Origin: Myxococcaceae bacterium
Lineage (GTDB): Bacteria > Myxococcota > Myxococcia > Myxococcales > Myxococcaceae
Assembly (NCBI GenBank): GCA_004173515.1
Contig: SECN01000043.1
Span: 1 to 34,415, forward strand
Reading direction: 5' to 3'
DNA length: 34,415 nucleotides
Position 1 is the first letter of the stretch. Every line of letters begins with the position of its first letter. The position numbers were made by a program, and so were the translations under genes. The notes beneath the pieces are model-generated. The model ran no database searches. It was not told the DNA's origin and worked only from the letters and a program-made list of their open reading frames with translations. Below, one piece after another: positions 7,936 through 16,193 of the stretch.

Positions 7936-9057
7936 ATGGCGAAGGAAGCAACGACAGTCACGCGCGAGCTCATCTGGCGGCGCGTGATGGATGAACTCGG
8001 TTTCGAGCAGGCCCGCATGAAGCGGGGCCCGGAGGGCGTGGAACTCTCCGGCGTGATTCTCGTCGCGGAAGAGAGGGCACCGCTTCGGGTGGACTATTCG
8101 GTCGTATGCGACGCCGCGTGGCGGACGCGACGCGTGAGCGTGGCCCAGTCCTGGCGCGGCGTCCGTCAGCAGCTCACGCTGGAGCACGACGGCGCGGGAC
8201 GGTGGCTGCGGGATGGGCACACCGTGGAAGCGCTGGAGGGTTGCACGGACGTGGACCTGGGCCTGAGTCCTTCCACCAACGCGCTGCCCATCGGAAGGCT
8301 CCGGCTCACCGAAGGAGCCACCGCGGAGATCCGCGCGGCGTGGGTGCGCTTCCCTTCGCTGGACGTCACGCCCGCGCGGCAGGGGTATGCGCGCGTGGGG
8401 CCCGCGCGCTACCGCTATGAGAGTCTGGACAGTGGATTCAACGCGATGCTCGACGTCGATGAGGATGGCCTGCCCATCGAATACGCCGGGGTCTGGCGCC
8501 GCCTGGCGGAAGGGCCCGCCGCGCCGGAACCCACAGCCGCGCGGTTCGTGGATGCGCTGGTGAGCCTGGGCCCGTCGGACGAGCTGGGCGATGCGGCCTC
8601 GACCTTCGGCTGGTTGGTGGGCGGCTGGGAAGGAATCATCCAGGACCACGACCCGGAGGGCGGAGTCCGGCAAAGCGAAGGCGAGTGGTGGTTCCACTGG
8701 GTGCTGGAGGGGCGGGCCTTGCAGGACGTCTTCATCGTGCCTTCGCGACGCTCGCGCGGTTCCGCGCAGGCGGGGCCTGGAGCGAACCGACGCTACGGCA
8801 CCACCGTGCGCACGTTCGACCGGGCGGGCGGACAGTGGCGCATCGCCTGGGTGAGTCCCACTGGCGGCGCCATCAACCGGCTCGATGGCGGGCGGGAGGG
8901 AGACACCCTCGTCCTGCTGGGAGAGCACCAGGGCAGGCCCATCCGCTGGAGCTTCTCCGACATTGGGCTGGATCGCTTCACGTGGCGCGGAGAGGTGCAG
9001 GACGGCGCCGGGCATTGGAAGCTCCAGTCGCGCTTCGACATGCGGCGCATCGCTTGA
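7936..9057 (+). CDS. putative glycolipid-binding domain fused to a DUF1579-like domain
   Basis: A 373-residue cytoplasmic protein with no signal peptide. Residues about 10-192 match the putative glycolipid-binding family (DUF1089). It shows a paired WRR at each end of the domain (W14RR and W187RR), VDYSVVCDAAWRTRRVSV, and the characteristic DVDLGLSPSTNALPI around 105-119. Residues about 220-373 form a second domain starting STFGWLVGGWEG. It has GEWWFHWVLEGRALQDVFIVPSR-type strands and resembles DUF1579-like beta-barrel proteins that bind small ligands. I chose the ATG at 7936 because the glycolipid domain begins immediately after it and the upstream reading overlaps the regulator. Divergence from an AraC regulator suggests an inducible stress- or ligand-response protein. 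The combination of the two domains is the odd point; the biochemical role is unknown. Confidence 0.7.
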   Translation: MAKEATTVTRELIWRRVMDELGFEQARMKRGPEGVELSGVILVAEERAPLRVDYSVVCDAAWRTRRVSVAQSWRGVRQQLTLEHDGAGRWLRDGHTVEALEGCTDVDLGLSPSTNALPIGRLRLTEGATAEIRAAWVRFPSLDVTPARQGYARVGPARYRYESLDSGFNAMLDVDEDGLPIEYAGVWRRLAEGPAAPEPTAARFVDALVSLGPSDELGDAASTFGWLVGGWEGIIQDHDPEGGVRQSEGEWWFHWVLEGRALQDVFIVPSRRSRGSAQAGPGANRRYGTTVRTFDRAGGQWRIAWVSPTGGAINRLDGGREGDTLVLLGEHQGRPIRWSFSDIGLDRFTWRGEVQDGAGHWKLQSRFDMRRIA

Positions 9058-9068
9058 GCTGGAAGGGC

Positions 9069-11006
9069 CTACTCGCCCCACCGGAGCAGCAAGGCCGCGC
9101 GGTCCAACCGGGCGAGGAGGTCCGCGTGTCGGGTCCGGGCCTCGGCGCCTCCCGCGCGCAGGGCCATCGCGAGCACCTGCGGCAGGTTGAGGGCGGCGCC
9201 CGCGCGCAGACGCTCCGGGTACTGACGGGCCCAGTCCTGGGGAATGCGCAGCGACCAGTTGCGCGGGTCCACGGAGCCCGGGGCGTTGTACGTGTCGGGC
9301 ATGCCCAGCAGGTCCGCGAAGAACACCATCACGCTGCGCGCGCGGCTGGCGAAGAGGTCCGCGAACTTCGCCTGCGCCAGGAGCCCCGGGTCCGCCGCGA
9401 GCCGGCACGCGAAGTCCTCACGGCCCTCGGCCTCCGGGTGCAACCGCTGAGCGAGATAGTCCGCCTGGGCGCGCAGCAGGTGCTTCCACTGCCATTCCCC
9501 CACGAGGCGCCAGAGTGACTTCGTGTCGTGGTTGCCCACCATGATCCAGTCCTCGGGGGCCACGTTCTCGCTGCGGTACACGTCCGCCGGGTTGTTCAGG
9601 TCCGCCTTCTGCGTGACGCGGAAGCGGCCCAGCCCGTCGCGCGCCATCACCTGGGACAGCTCGAAGGGCAGCGTGCTCAGCACCTCGCACAGCACATCCT
9701 CGCGGGCACGGCCGCGCTCACGGGCCGTGCGCACCACGGTGTCGAAGAGGCGCGCGTAGCAACCCACCTGTTCGGGCGTCAGCCACTTCACCCAGCCATC
9801 CGCGTGACGCGACTGCGTGCGGTCCAACTGCTCCGGAGAGACGATGGCATGGCGGGCCAGCTCCGGATGGTCCGGCAGATCCGGTGAGGAGAAGAGGCGA
9901 GCCCCGCCCTGCACCGCGCGCAGCGGATCCACCGAGCCCGCTCGGTACACCCAGGGACACACGAGCCCGTGCGGATGATCGATGCGCAGCCCGTCGTACT
10001 CGGACAGCATCTTGCCCAGCCGCGCGTCCATGAAGCGCAGCACCGGACCCGGCCCCTCTGGAGCGACGTACTGCTCGGGGTCCAGCACCGGGTAGTTCCA
10101 CGGCTGACCCTCCGGATTGGTGCGACTGGGCGGCGCGCCCATCAGGTACGCGCCCAGGAACAGGCCCTGCCGCCTCCACGTGTCCCTTGGCGAGAAACCA
10201 ATCTGGAGGTCGCCGTACAGCTTGAGGCCCCACCCCGCCGCGCGCTCGCGAAGGACGCCGTGCTGTTCATGCACGAGGAACTGGCGGAAGGCGTACTGCT
10301 CCACCGCCTCCGCTTCGAGCGTCAGCAGCTCCTGGATGCGCGCTGTCGCCTGGGACTCTTCTCCAGGCCGGGGCGCGTAGAGGCGCCCCTCCAGCGAATC
10401 CGCCCAGGAGCGCCAGTCATCCGGGGTGCCTTTGCGCGCACCGAGCGCATCGAAGAGCGCATCCGGTTCCAGCCAGTCCCGGTGCTCCTCCCGGAACGCC
10501 GCGAAGCGTCGGGCCACCGCGAGGTCGGAGCGGGAGCGCTCACGGACGAACGTCTCCCAGACCTCCTGCAATGCCAGCGACTGGGACCGGCACGCGTGCT
10601 GATAGCGCGCCTCCGGCCCACCGCCCCTGGGCACGTCCGAGACGGACCGCGCCAGCGTGTCGGCGGACAGCAGCGCGCCCCACGGCCCCCGCGGATCCGT
10701 GAGCGGCGCGAGCGCCACGTTGAGCGTGTTGCGAGAGAACAACGTCCCGTCATATGGCGACGGGTTGTGCGCGGTGGTCTGCCCCTGGGGACCCAACTGG
10801 ATGCCGGTGAAGCCCAGGTCCCGGGCGAAGGCGAGGAAGCGCGCGGCCCCTTCCGAGTACGGCGAGCCCCGGCCCACGTCCTCGCCGGGGAGGCCGGGGA
10901 AGCTGGGGTCCTGGAGGCTCAGGACCCAGCGGGTGACGCCCAGTGCTTCCAGGGCTTCGGTGACGAGCGAGCGGTGCGAATCGGGCAGCGGGGACAGGAG
11001 CTCCAC
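9069..11006 (-). CDS. malQ: 4-alpha-glucanotransferase (amylomaltase)
   Basis: Predicted 645-residue GH77 disproportionating enzyme, which transfers alpha-1,4-glucan segments between maltodextrins in the cytoplasm during glycogen or starch metabolism. Family landmarks are visible: the donor-site loop PPSRTNPEGQPWNYP (about 292-306), the nucleophile in GLRIDH (Asp343), the acid/base in CEVLS (Glu441) and the third carboxylate in GNHDTKS (Asp494). The start is uncertain. The GTG at 11006 begins where homologous sequence appears to begin (VELLSPLPDSHR), with AGGAG close upstream. An ATG at 11150 would add 48 residues of unlikely sequence. It is divergent from the ATPase/PIN cassette and longer than minimal bacterial MalQ proteins, with an extended N-terminal half. 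The symbol is assigned by family. Confidence 0.85.
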   Translation of the reverse strand: MELLSPLPDSHRSLVTEALEALGVTRWVLSLQDPSFPGLPGEDVGRGSPYSEGAARFLAFARDLGFTGIQLGPQGQTTAHNPSPYDGTLFSRNTLNVALAPLTDPRGPWGALLSADTLARSVSDVPRGGGPEARYQHACRSQSLALQEVWETFVRERSRSDLAVARRFAAFREEHRDWLEPDALFDALGARKGTPDDWRSWADSLEGRLYAPRPGEESQATARIQELLTLEAEAVEQYAFRQFLVHEQHGVLRERAAGWGLKLYGDLQIGFSPRDTWRRQGLFLGAYLMGAPPSRTNPEGQPWNYPVLDPEQYVAPEGPGPVLRFMDARLGKMLSEYDGLRIDHPHGLVCPWVYRAGSVDPLRAVQGGARLFSSPDLPDHPELARHAIVSPEQLDRTQSRHADGWVKWLTPEQVGCYARLFDTVVRTARERGRAREDVLCEVLSTLPFELSQVMARDGLGRFRVTQKADLNNPADVYRSENVAPEDWIMVGNHDTKSLWRLVGEWQWKHLLRAQADYLAQRLHPEAEGREDFACRLAADPGLLAQAKFADLFASRARSVMVFFADLLGMPDTYNAPGSVDPRNWSLRIPQDWARQYPERLRAGAALNLPQVLAMALRAGGAEARTRHADLLARLDRAALLLRWGE

Positions 11007-11161
11007 GCTCCTGACCCTAGGGCCTGGAGCGTGGAGCGCCAACCGTTCTTTTGGGGCAGGTACAGTGCGATCTGGGAAGCATGATTCGGGACAGCGACGG
11101 TGGAAGCCCGTAACATCAGGCACCCCAAGGACCTGGGAATCAGGCGCCATGGACCAAGGCC

Positions 11162-12430
11162 ATGCTCAAGGAACTCAAGCTCATAAACTGGAAGAGCTTC
11201 CAGGAAACATCCCTCTTCATCGACCCGCTCACGGTGATAATCGGGCTCAATGCCAGCGGCAAGTCGAATGCCCTAGATGCATTGGAGTTCCTTCGACGGA
11301 CAGGGCTCGGACTGGACTTCTCCGCGGCACTCGGCGGTGACGCCCGCTTCGCACCAATGAGAGGAGGTGCCGAGTGGGCCCCCCGCATCGGCACGAAATC
11401 ATTCACCGTGGAATGTCTCGTAGAGGGACTGCCAGATGAGGCGGACTACTACTACAAGTTGACCGTCGACATGACGGGAAGCCGGCCAGAACTCTTTTTT
11501 GAATCACTCAGAGCACGATGGCACAAGCCGACGCCCGGCACCCCTCCAGAATCAAAGCTGTTCGAATTCGCAGTTCTGCCAGGAACGACCATCGCCAGCG
11601 CGTCAACCTACCCCCAGGTGAACGCGAGGCCCATTAGCGTCCGGAATTTTCATCGTTCGAGTTCCCTGCTCAGTCAATTGAACCTGACAGGGATCGATTC
11701 TGATTTCATCAAAATGGGTGTGCAGAAGGTGTCGGCTGCGTTCCGCGACATCTTCATCCTCGACCCATCACCCGGGCGGATGCGCGCATATGTCCCGTTC
11801 GCGGAGACACTGCTGAGTGATGGCTCGAACACTGCTGGCGTACTTGCAGCGCTTGATGAAAGAGAAAGCGCCCAGGTCGAACGTTCCTTCGAGCAATATC
11901 TATCCCGGTTCGCGGAACGCGACCTCATGGAGGTCTGGGCAGAGCCGGTTGGCAAGTTCAAACAGGACGCAATGCTATACTGTAGGGAACAGTGGATTCC
12001 CGAACAACCGCCAATGGAAATCGATGCACGCGGCATGTCGGATGGGACACTCCGCTTCGTCGCCATCATCACGGCGCTAATGACACGTCCGCGCGGAAGC
12101 CTCCTAGTCATTGAAGAGGTCGACAATGGGCTCCATCCTTCACGCGCTCGACTGATGCTGGAAATGTTGAAGAGCGTGGCGACGGAGCGAGGCATTGATG
12201 TTCTGGTAACTACCCACAACGTCGCGCTACTGGATGCGCTCGGCCCCGACATGCTTCCATTCGTTCAGGCCGCACACCGCGATCCCAAGACGGGCGGAAC
12301 GCTTCTGACGCCCATTCAGGATCTCAGTGACCTCCCTAAGTTGCTCGCGGTCGCGCCGCTGGGCCGTCTCGCATCACAGGGGTTGCTAGAACAGAGCCTT
12401 ATCCGAGATGCGGAGGAACCAACGTCATGA
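11162..12430 (+). CDS. AAA (OLD/RloA-like) ATPase, first gene of an ATPase-PIN cassette
   Basis: A 422-residue ABC-type AAA ATPase. The Walker A motif is GLNASGKS at 28-35 and the ABC signature-like motif is MSDGTLR at 292-298. Walker B with catalytic Glu is LLVIEEVDNGLHP (314-326) and the switch histidine is TTHN (350-353). The N-terminus MLKELKLINWKSF is typical of the RecF/OLD/COG1106-COG4637 type, with a 250-residue insert in place of a long coiled coil. Relatives act as energy-dependent sensors in phage-defence pairs such as RloA/RloB and AriA/AriB. The stop overlaps the start of the PIN-like gene by 4 bp. Base composition is clearly lower in GC than flanking genes, with relaxed third-position bias, suggesting transfer. 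The ribosome site (AAGG) is weak. The substrate and trigger are unknown. Confidence 0.85.
   Translation: MLKELKLINWKSFQETSLFIDPLTVIIGLNASGKSNALDALEFLRRTGLGLDFSAALGGDARFAPMRGGAEWAPRIGTKSFTVECLVEGLPDEADYYYKLTVDMTGSRPELFFESLRARWHKPTPGTPPESKLFEFAVLPGTTIASASTYPQVNARPISVRNFHRSSSLLSQLNLTGIDSDFIKMGVQKVSAAFRDIFILDPSPGRMRAYVPFAETLLSDGSNTAGVLAALDERESAQVERSFEQYLSRFAERDLMEVWAEPVGKFKQDAMLYCREQWIPEQPPMEIDARGMSDGTLRFVAIITALMTRPRGSLLVIEEVDNGLHPSRARLMLEMLKSVATERGIDVLVTTHNVALLDALGPDMLPFVQAAHRDPKTGGTLLTPIQDLSDLPKLLAVAPLGRLASQGLLEQSLIRDAEEPTS
12412..12418 (+). promoter_or_regulatory. strong ribosome binding site for the PIN-like gene
   Basis: GGAGGAA lies inside the end of the ATPase gene, eight bases before the ATG at 12427. 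It supports that start, and with the 4-bp overlap it supports coupled expression with the ATPase, here with a much stronger site than the ATPase itself has. Confidence 0.7.
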
Positions 12431-12948
12431 ACAAGACCGTGCTTGTCATCGACACGTCCATCCTCTGCATCTGGCTCGAGGTCACCGGTCGCGATACCTG
12501 TGGCTCTGGCGACGACCGTTGGGACAAGCTACGGGTGGACACAACAATTCAGGAGCACTTGGACCAGGGTGCCACCATCGTCCTTCCGCTTGCGGGTGTC
12601 ATTGAAACGGGCAACCATATCGCCCAATGCTCCGGTGATCGCTACAACTTGGCCGCAAAGCTCAGCGCGCTTCTGCGCAACGCACTGAACGGCACGATCC
12701 CTTACGCAACCTTCGCGGAGCAGTCCGTGCTCTGGGAATGGAATCAACTCAAGAATCTCCTGGAGCAGTGGCCCAACCAAGCCAAGCAAAAAATCTCGCT
12801 CGCAGATGCCACTATTAACGATGTGGCTCATTTCTACAAAGAGCGAGGATTCAACGTTGAGCTTCTGACGGGAGATCTCGGACTCAGGGCCCTAGCGCCC
12901 ACACCCGTGCCGCACCCTACTCCACGTCGAAACAGAAGCCGCCTGTAA
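12427..12948 (+). CDS. PIN-like nuclease, second gene of an ATPase-PIN cassette
   Basis: A 173-residue protein with the acidic residues expected of a PIN-fold metal-dependent nuclease: Asp9 in VIDTS at the end of the first strand, Glu60 in VIETGNH, Asp127 in LADATINDVA, and Asp150 in LTGDLGLRAL. PIN proteins usually cut RNA (VapC toxins, Nob1, rRNA processing); some cut DNA. It is longer than VapC (about 130), and no VapB-like antitoxin is next to it; the ATPase occupies that position. The gene is translationally coupled to the ATPase and ends 20 bp before the convergent RND permease stop. Composition is low-GC like its partner. The C-terminal tail is Pro/Arg-rich. The PIN call rests on motif spacing and would be firmer with a structure prediction. 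Confidence 0.7.
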   Translation: MNKTVLVIDTSILCIWLEVTGRDTCGSGDDRWDKLRVDTTIQEHLDQGATIVLPLAGVIETGNHIAQCSGDRYNLAAKLSALLRNALNGTIPYATFAEQSVLWEWNQLKNLLEQWPNQAKQKISLADATINDVAHFYKERGFNVELLTGDLGLRALAPTPVPHPTPRRNRSRL

Positions 12949-12968
12949 GAGCCCTCGACCTCCACGCA

Positions 12969-15900
12969 TCAATCCTGTCGGGCCTGGGGCTGGGGTCGCG
13001 GCTCGCCACCGCCCCCGTGCACGTGCGCGCCGCCCTTGGACACCTTGCGAAACTTCCGGGTCATCCACGTGCGACCGTCCGAAAGAATCTCATACACCGT
13101 CGGTATCACCAGCAGCGTCAGCAGCGTGGACGTGATGACGCCGCCAATCACCGCGCGGCCCAGCGGAGCGCGGAAGTCGCCGCCCTCGCCGCTGCCCAGC
13201 GCCACCGGCACCATGCCCGCGATGAGCGCCAGCGTCGTCATCATGATGGGCCGCAGGCGGATGCGTCCCGCCTCGATGAGCGCTTCGCGCAAGGGCATCC
13301 CTTTCTCGTGCTGCCACTTGGCGAAGTCGATGAGCAGGATGGCGTTCTTCGCCACGATGCCCATCAGCAGGATGACGCCGATGAGGCTCATGATGTTCAG
13401 CGTGTCCCCCGTCACCACCAGCGCCAGCACCACGCCGATGAGCGACAGCGGCAGCGACACCAGGATGGCCAGCGGATCCAGGAACGAGCCGAACTGGATG
13501 ACGAGGATGAGGTACATCAACATCACCGCCACGCCCAGCGCCAGGAACACCCGGCCGAACACCTCCTGCTGATCCGCGGACTCACCGCCCGTGGACAGCT
13601 CGTAGCCCGGCGGCATGTGCACGGACTTGAGGCGCGTCTGCACGTCGCCCATCACCTCCGACAGCGACCGGCCCGCGACGTTGGCCTGCACGTTGATGAC
13701 CTTCTCGCGGTTCAGGTGGTCGATCTGCGCGGGGCCAATGGTCTGCGTCACCGTCGCCACCTGCCCCAGCGGCACCACCACCGGCGCGCCCGTGGGGCCC
13801 GCTCCAATCACCAGCGGAAGCTGCGCCAGGTCGGAGGGGTTCTCCCGGAACTGCGGCGCCAGCCTCACCATCACGTCGCGCGTCTCGCCAATCGGATCCA
13901 CCCAGTCGCCGGAGTCCAACCCCGCGAAGGCCGGCCGCAGCGACTGCGCCACCATGCCCACCGTCACGTTGAGCTGCCCCGCGACGCCGCGGTTCAACTC
14001 CACCTCCAGTTCCGGCTTCTCGGCGCGCGTGGACAGGCCCACGTCCACCGCGCCCGGCACCTGCTTCACCTCCTTCATCACCTGCTGGGCCACCTGGTTG
14101 AGCCCCTTTGACTCCGGCCCGCGCAGCTCCAGTTGGATGGACTTGATGGCCCCACCGAAGCCATTGGTGAAGACCGACACCGACACGCCACCCACCGAGC
14201 GCAGCTCGTCGCGCAGCGTCTTGCCCAGCACCTCCTGGCTCGCCTTGCGCTCGTCCTTCGGCTTGAGCCGCACGTACACCAGCGCCTGGTCGACGCCCGG
14301 CGAGCGCAGCGGCAGCGGCACGCCGATGGTCGTGTACGTGTACGCGACCTCCGGATGCCCACGCGTGAGGCGGGACACCTCCTCCACCTTGCGCCGCGTG
14401 TAGTCCAGGCTGGAGCCCGCGGGCGTCTCCACCAGCATCTCGATTTCGGCGCGGTCGCTCACCGGTACGAAGCCCGCGCCGCCGAAGACCGCCTGCAACG
14501 CCACCGCGCCCACCAGCGAGCCCACCGCCAGCAACATCATCGCGAGCCGGTGGTCCAGCGCCCACGCGATGACGCCCTTGTAGCGGTCCGCCTGCCGGTC
14601 GAACCAGTGGTTGAAGCGCGCCAGGCCCCGCGAGATGAAGTTGCGACGCTGCCCCTTCTCCACCTGCGGGTCCGGCCAGTACGCGCTGAGCATCGGGTCC
14701 AGCGAGAAGCTGACGAACAGCGACACCAGCACGGAGATGGCAATGGTGAGCGCGAACGGCTTGAACCACTGTCCCGCGACCCCGTACATGAACGCCACCG
14801 GGACGAACACCGCCACGATGGAGAACGTCGTGGCCGCCACCGCCAGGCCAATCTCGTTCGTGCCCTCGCGCGCCGCCGTGTAGTGGTCCTTGCCCATCTC
14901 CACGTGCCGCACGATGTTCTCACGCACCACGATGGCATCGTCGATGAGGATGCCGATGGCCAGCGTCAGCCCCAACAGCGACATCGTGTTGAGCGTGAAG
15001 CCGAACGCCCAGACGCTCACGAACGACGCCAGCACGCTCACCGGCAGCGCCAGGCCGGTGATGACCGTGGAGCGCCACGAATTGAGGAACAGGAACACCA
15101 CCAGCACCGTCAGGAGCGCGCCTTCAATCAGCGCCTCCTGCACGTTGATGACCGAGTTCTCCACGCGCGTGCCCGCGTCGCGGACGATCTCCAGCCGCGC
15201 GTTGGCGGGCAGCCGCTGCTGGAGCGCCTTCACGCGCTCGCGCACGCCGTCCGCGACCTCCGTGGTGCTGTAGCCCTTGGACTTGATGACCTCGATGCCC
15301 ACCGCCTGCGCGCCGTTGTAGAGCGACAGCGTGCGCGGCTCCTCCGTGCCGGCGAACACGTCCGCCACTTCCCCCAGCCGCAGCGTGCGCCCGTTGCGCT
15401 CCGCGATGGCCACCTGCGCGAAGTCCTCCGGCGTCTCCAGCCGGCCCTTGAGCCGGATGGTGCGCTCCTGCAACTCGGAGTTGAGCCGGCCCACCGGCGC
15501 CGCCAGGTTCTGCGCCTGGAGCGCGGCCACCACCTGCGCCACCGACAGGCCCGCCGCCTGGAGCGCCGCGGGCCGCACCTGCACCGTCATCTCCCGGTCC
15601 ACGCCGCCCACCACCGTGGCCTGCGCCACGCCGGGCACCGAGCGAAGGTCGCCCACCACCATGGGGTCCGCGATGAGCGTCAGCGCGGGCACGTCCAGCG
15701 CATCCGACGTGAGCACCAGCGACACGATGGGTTGGTCCGACGGGTCGAAGCGCGTGAGGATGGGCTCCTCCATCTCCGGAGGGAGGTCCGCGCGCTTGCT
15801 GGAGATGGCGTCCCGGATGTCCTGCGACGCCTCCTGCACGTCCTTGTCGAAGTCGAAGAAGACGGTGAAGTTCGCCAGGCTGTCCGTGGAGCTGGACGTC

Positions 15901-16145
15901 GTCTTCTTCCCGTCGATGCCAGAGATGCTGAAGATGGCATCCTCGATGGGCTCGACGATTTCACGCTCCACCGTGTCCGGGGATGCGCCCGGGTACGCGA
16001 TGGTGACGTTGACGACCGGCTGCTGGATGTCCGGGAACTCGTCCGTCTCCAGGTTGATGAGCGCGACGATGCCGAACACGACGAGCGCCACCATCGCCGT
16101 GATGGTGACGGTGGGGCGCTTGATGGCGAAGTCGGAGATGAACAC
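12969..16145 (-). CDS. RND efflux permease (HAE1/AcrB-like)
   Basis: A 1058-residue inner-membrane proton-driven pump that would extrude hydrophobic or amphiphilic compounds in a tripartite complex. It shows the two-fold repeat of a transmembrane helix plus a large periplasmic domain. The proton-relay aspartates are in GILIDDAIVVREN (about 402-403), and GIVAKNAILLIDF in the second half holds the conserved lysine. The C-terminus ends in a Gly/His/Pro-rich tail. I chose the GTG at 16145 because AGGAG lies six bases before it and the protein then begins MFISDFAIKRP as is usual in the family; a GTG at 16160 is a possible longer start. It is 48 bp downstream of the adaptor gene on the same strand. 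No heavy-metal signature was noticed, so HAE-type is preferred. No outer-membrane channel gene is nearby. Confidence 0.9.
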   Translation of the reverse strand: MFISDFAIKRPTVTITAMVALVVFGIVALINLETDEFPDIQQPVVNVTIAYPGASPDTVEREIVEPIEDAIFSISGIDGKKTTSSSTDSLANFTVFFDFDKDVQEASQDIRDAISSKRADLPPEMEEPILTRFDPSDQPIVSLVLTSDALDVPALTLIADPMVVGDLRSVPGVAQATVVGGVDREMTVQVRPAALQAAGLSVAQVVAALQAQNLAAPVGRLNSELQERTIRLKGRLETPEDFAQVAIAERNGRTLRLGEVADVFAGTEEPRTLSLYNGAQAVGIEVIKSKGYSTTEVADGVRERVKALQQRLPANARLEIVRDAGTRVENSVINVQEALIEGALLTVLVVFLFLNSWRSTVITGLALPVSVLASFVSVWAFGFTLNTMSLLGLTLAIGILIDDAIVVRENIVRHVEMGKDHYTAAREGTNEIGLAVAATTFSIVAVFVPVAFMYGVAGQWFKPFALTIAISVLVSLFVSFSLDPMLSAYWPDPQVEKGQRRNFISRGLARFNHWFDRQADRYKGVIAWALDHRLAMMLLAVGSLVGAVALQAVFGGAGFVPVSDRAEIEMLVETPAGSSLDYTRRKVEEVSRLTRGHPEVAYTYTTIGVPLPLRSPGVDQALVYVRLKPKDERKASQEVLGKTLRDELRSVGGVSVSVFTNGFGGAIKSIQLELRGPESKGLNQVAQQVMKEVKQVPGAVDVGLSTRAEKPELEVELNRGVAGQLNVTVGMVAQSLRPAFAGLDSGDWVDPIGETRDVMVRLAPQFRENPSDLAQLPLVIGAGPTGAPVVVPLGQVATVTQTIGPAQIDHLNREKVINVQANVAGRSLSEVMGDVQTRLKSVHMPPGYELSTGGESADQQEVFGRVFLALGVAVMLMYLILVIQFGSFLDPLAILVSLPLSLIGVVLALVVTGDTLNIMSLIGVILLMGIVAKNAILLIDFAKWQHEKGMPLREALIEAGRIRLRPIMMTTLALIAGMVPVALGSGEGGDFRAPLGRAVIGGVITSTLLTLLVIPTVYEILSDGRTWMTRKFRKVSKGGAHVHGGGGEPRPQPQARQD

Positions 16146-16193
16146 GGACGGCTCCTGCACGGCTTCAACGGGTGGGGGCGCGCGCTTGGGCGC

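Noticed and set aside
11007..11150. N-terminal extension of the 4-alpha-glucanotransferase to ATG 11150
   Set aside because: The added 48 residues do not resemble the family and fill the divergent promoter region; GTG 11006 fits better, although this is not certain.
11162..12430. AAA ATPase as the housekeeping RecF or an SMC protein
   Set aside because: It has no long coiled coil, lies outside a dnaA-dnaN context, has atypical composition, and overlaps a PIN-like gene.
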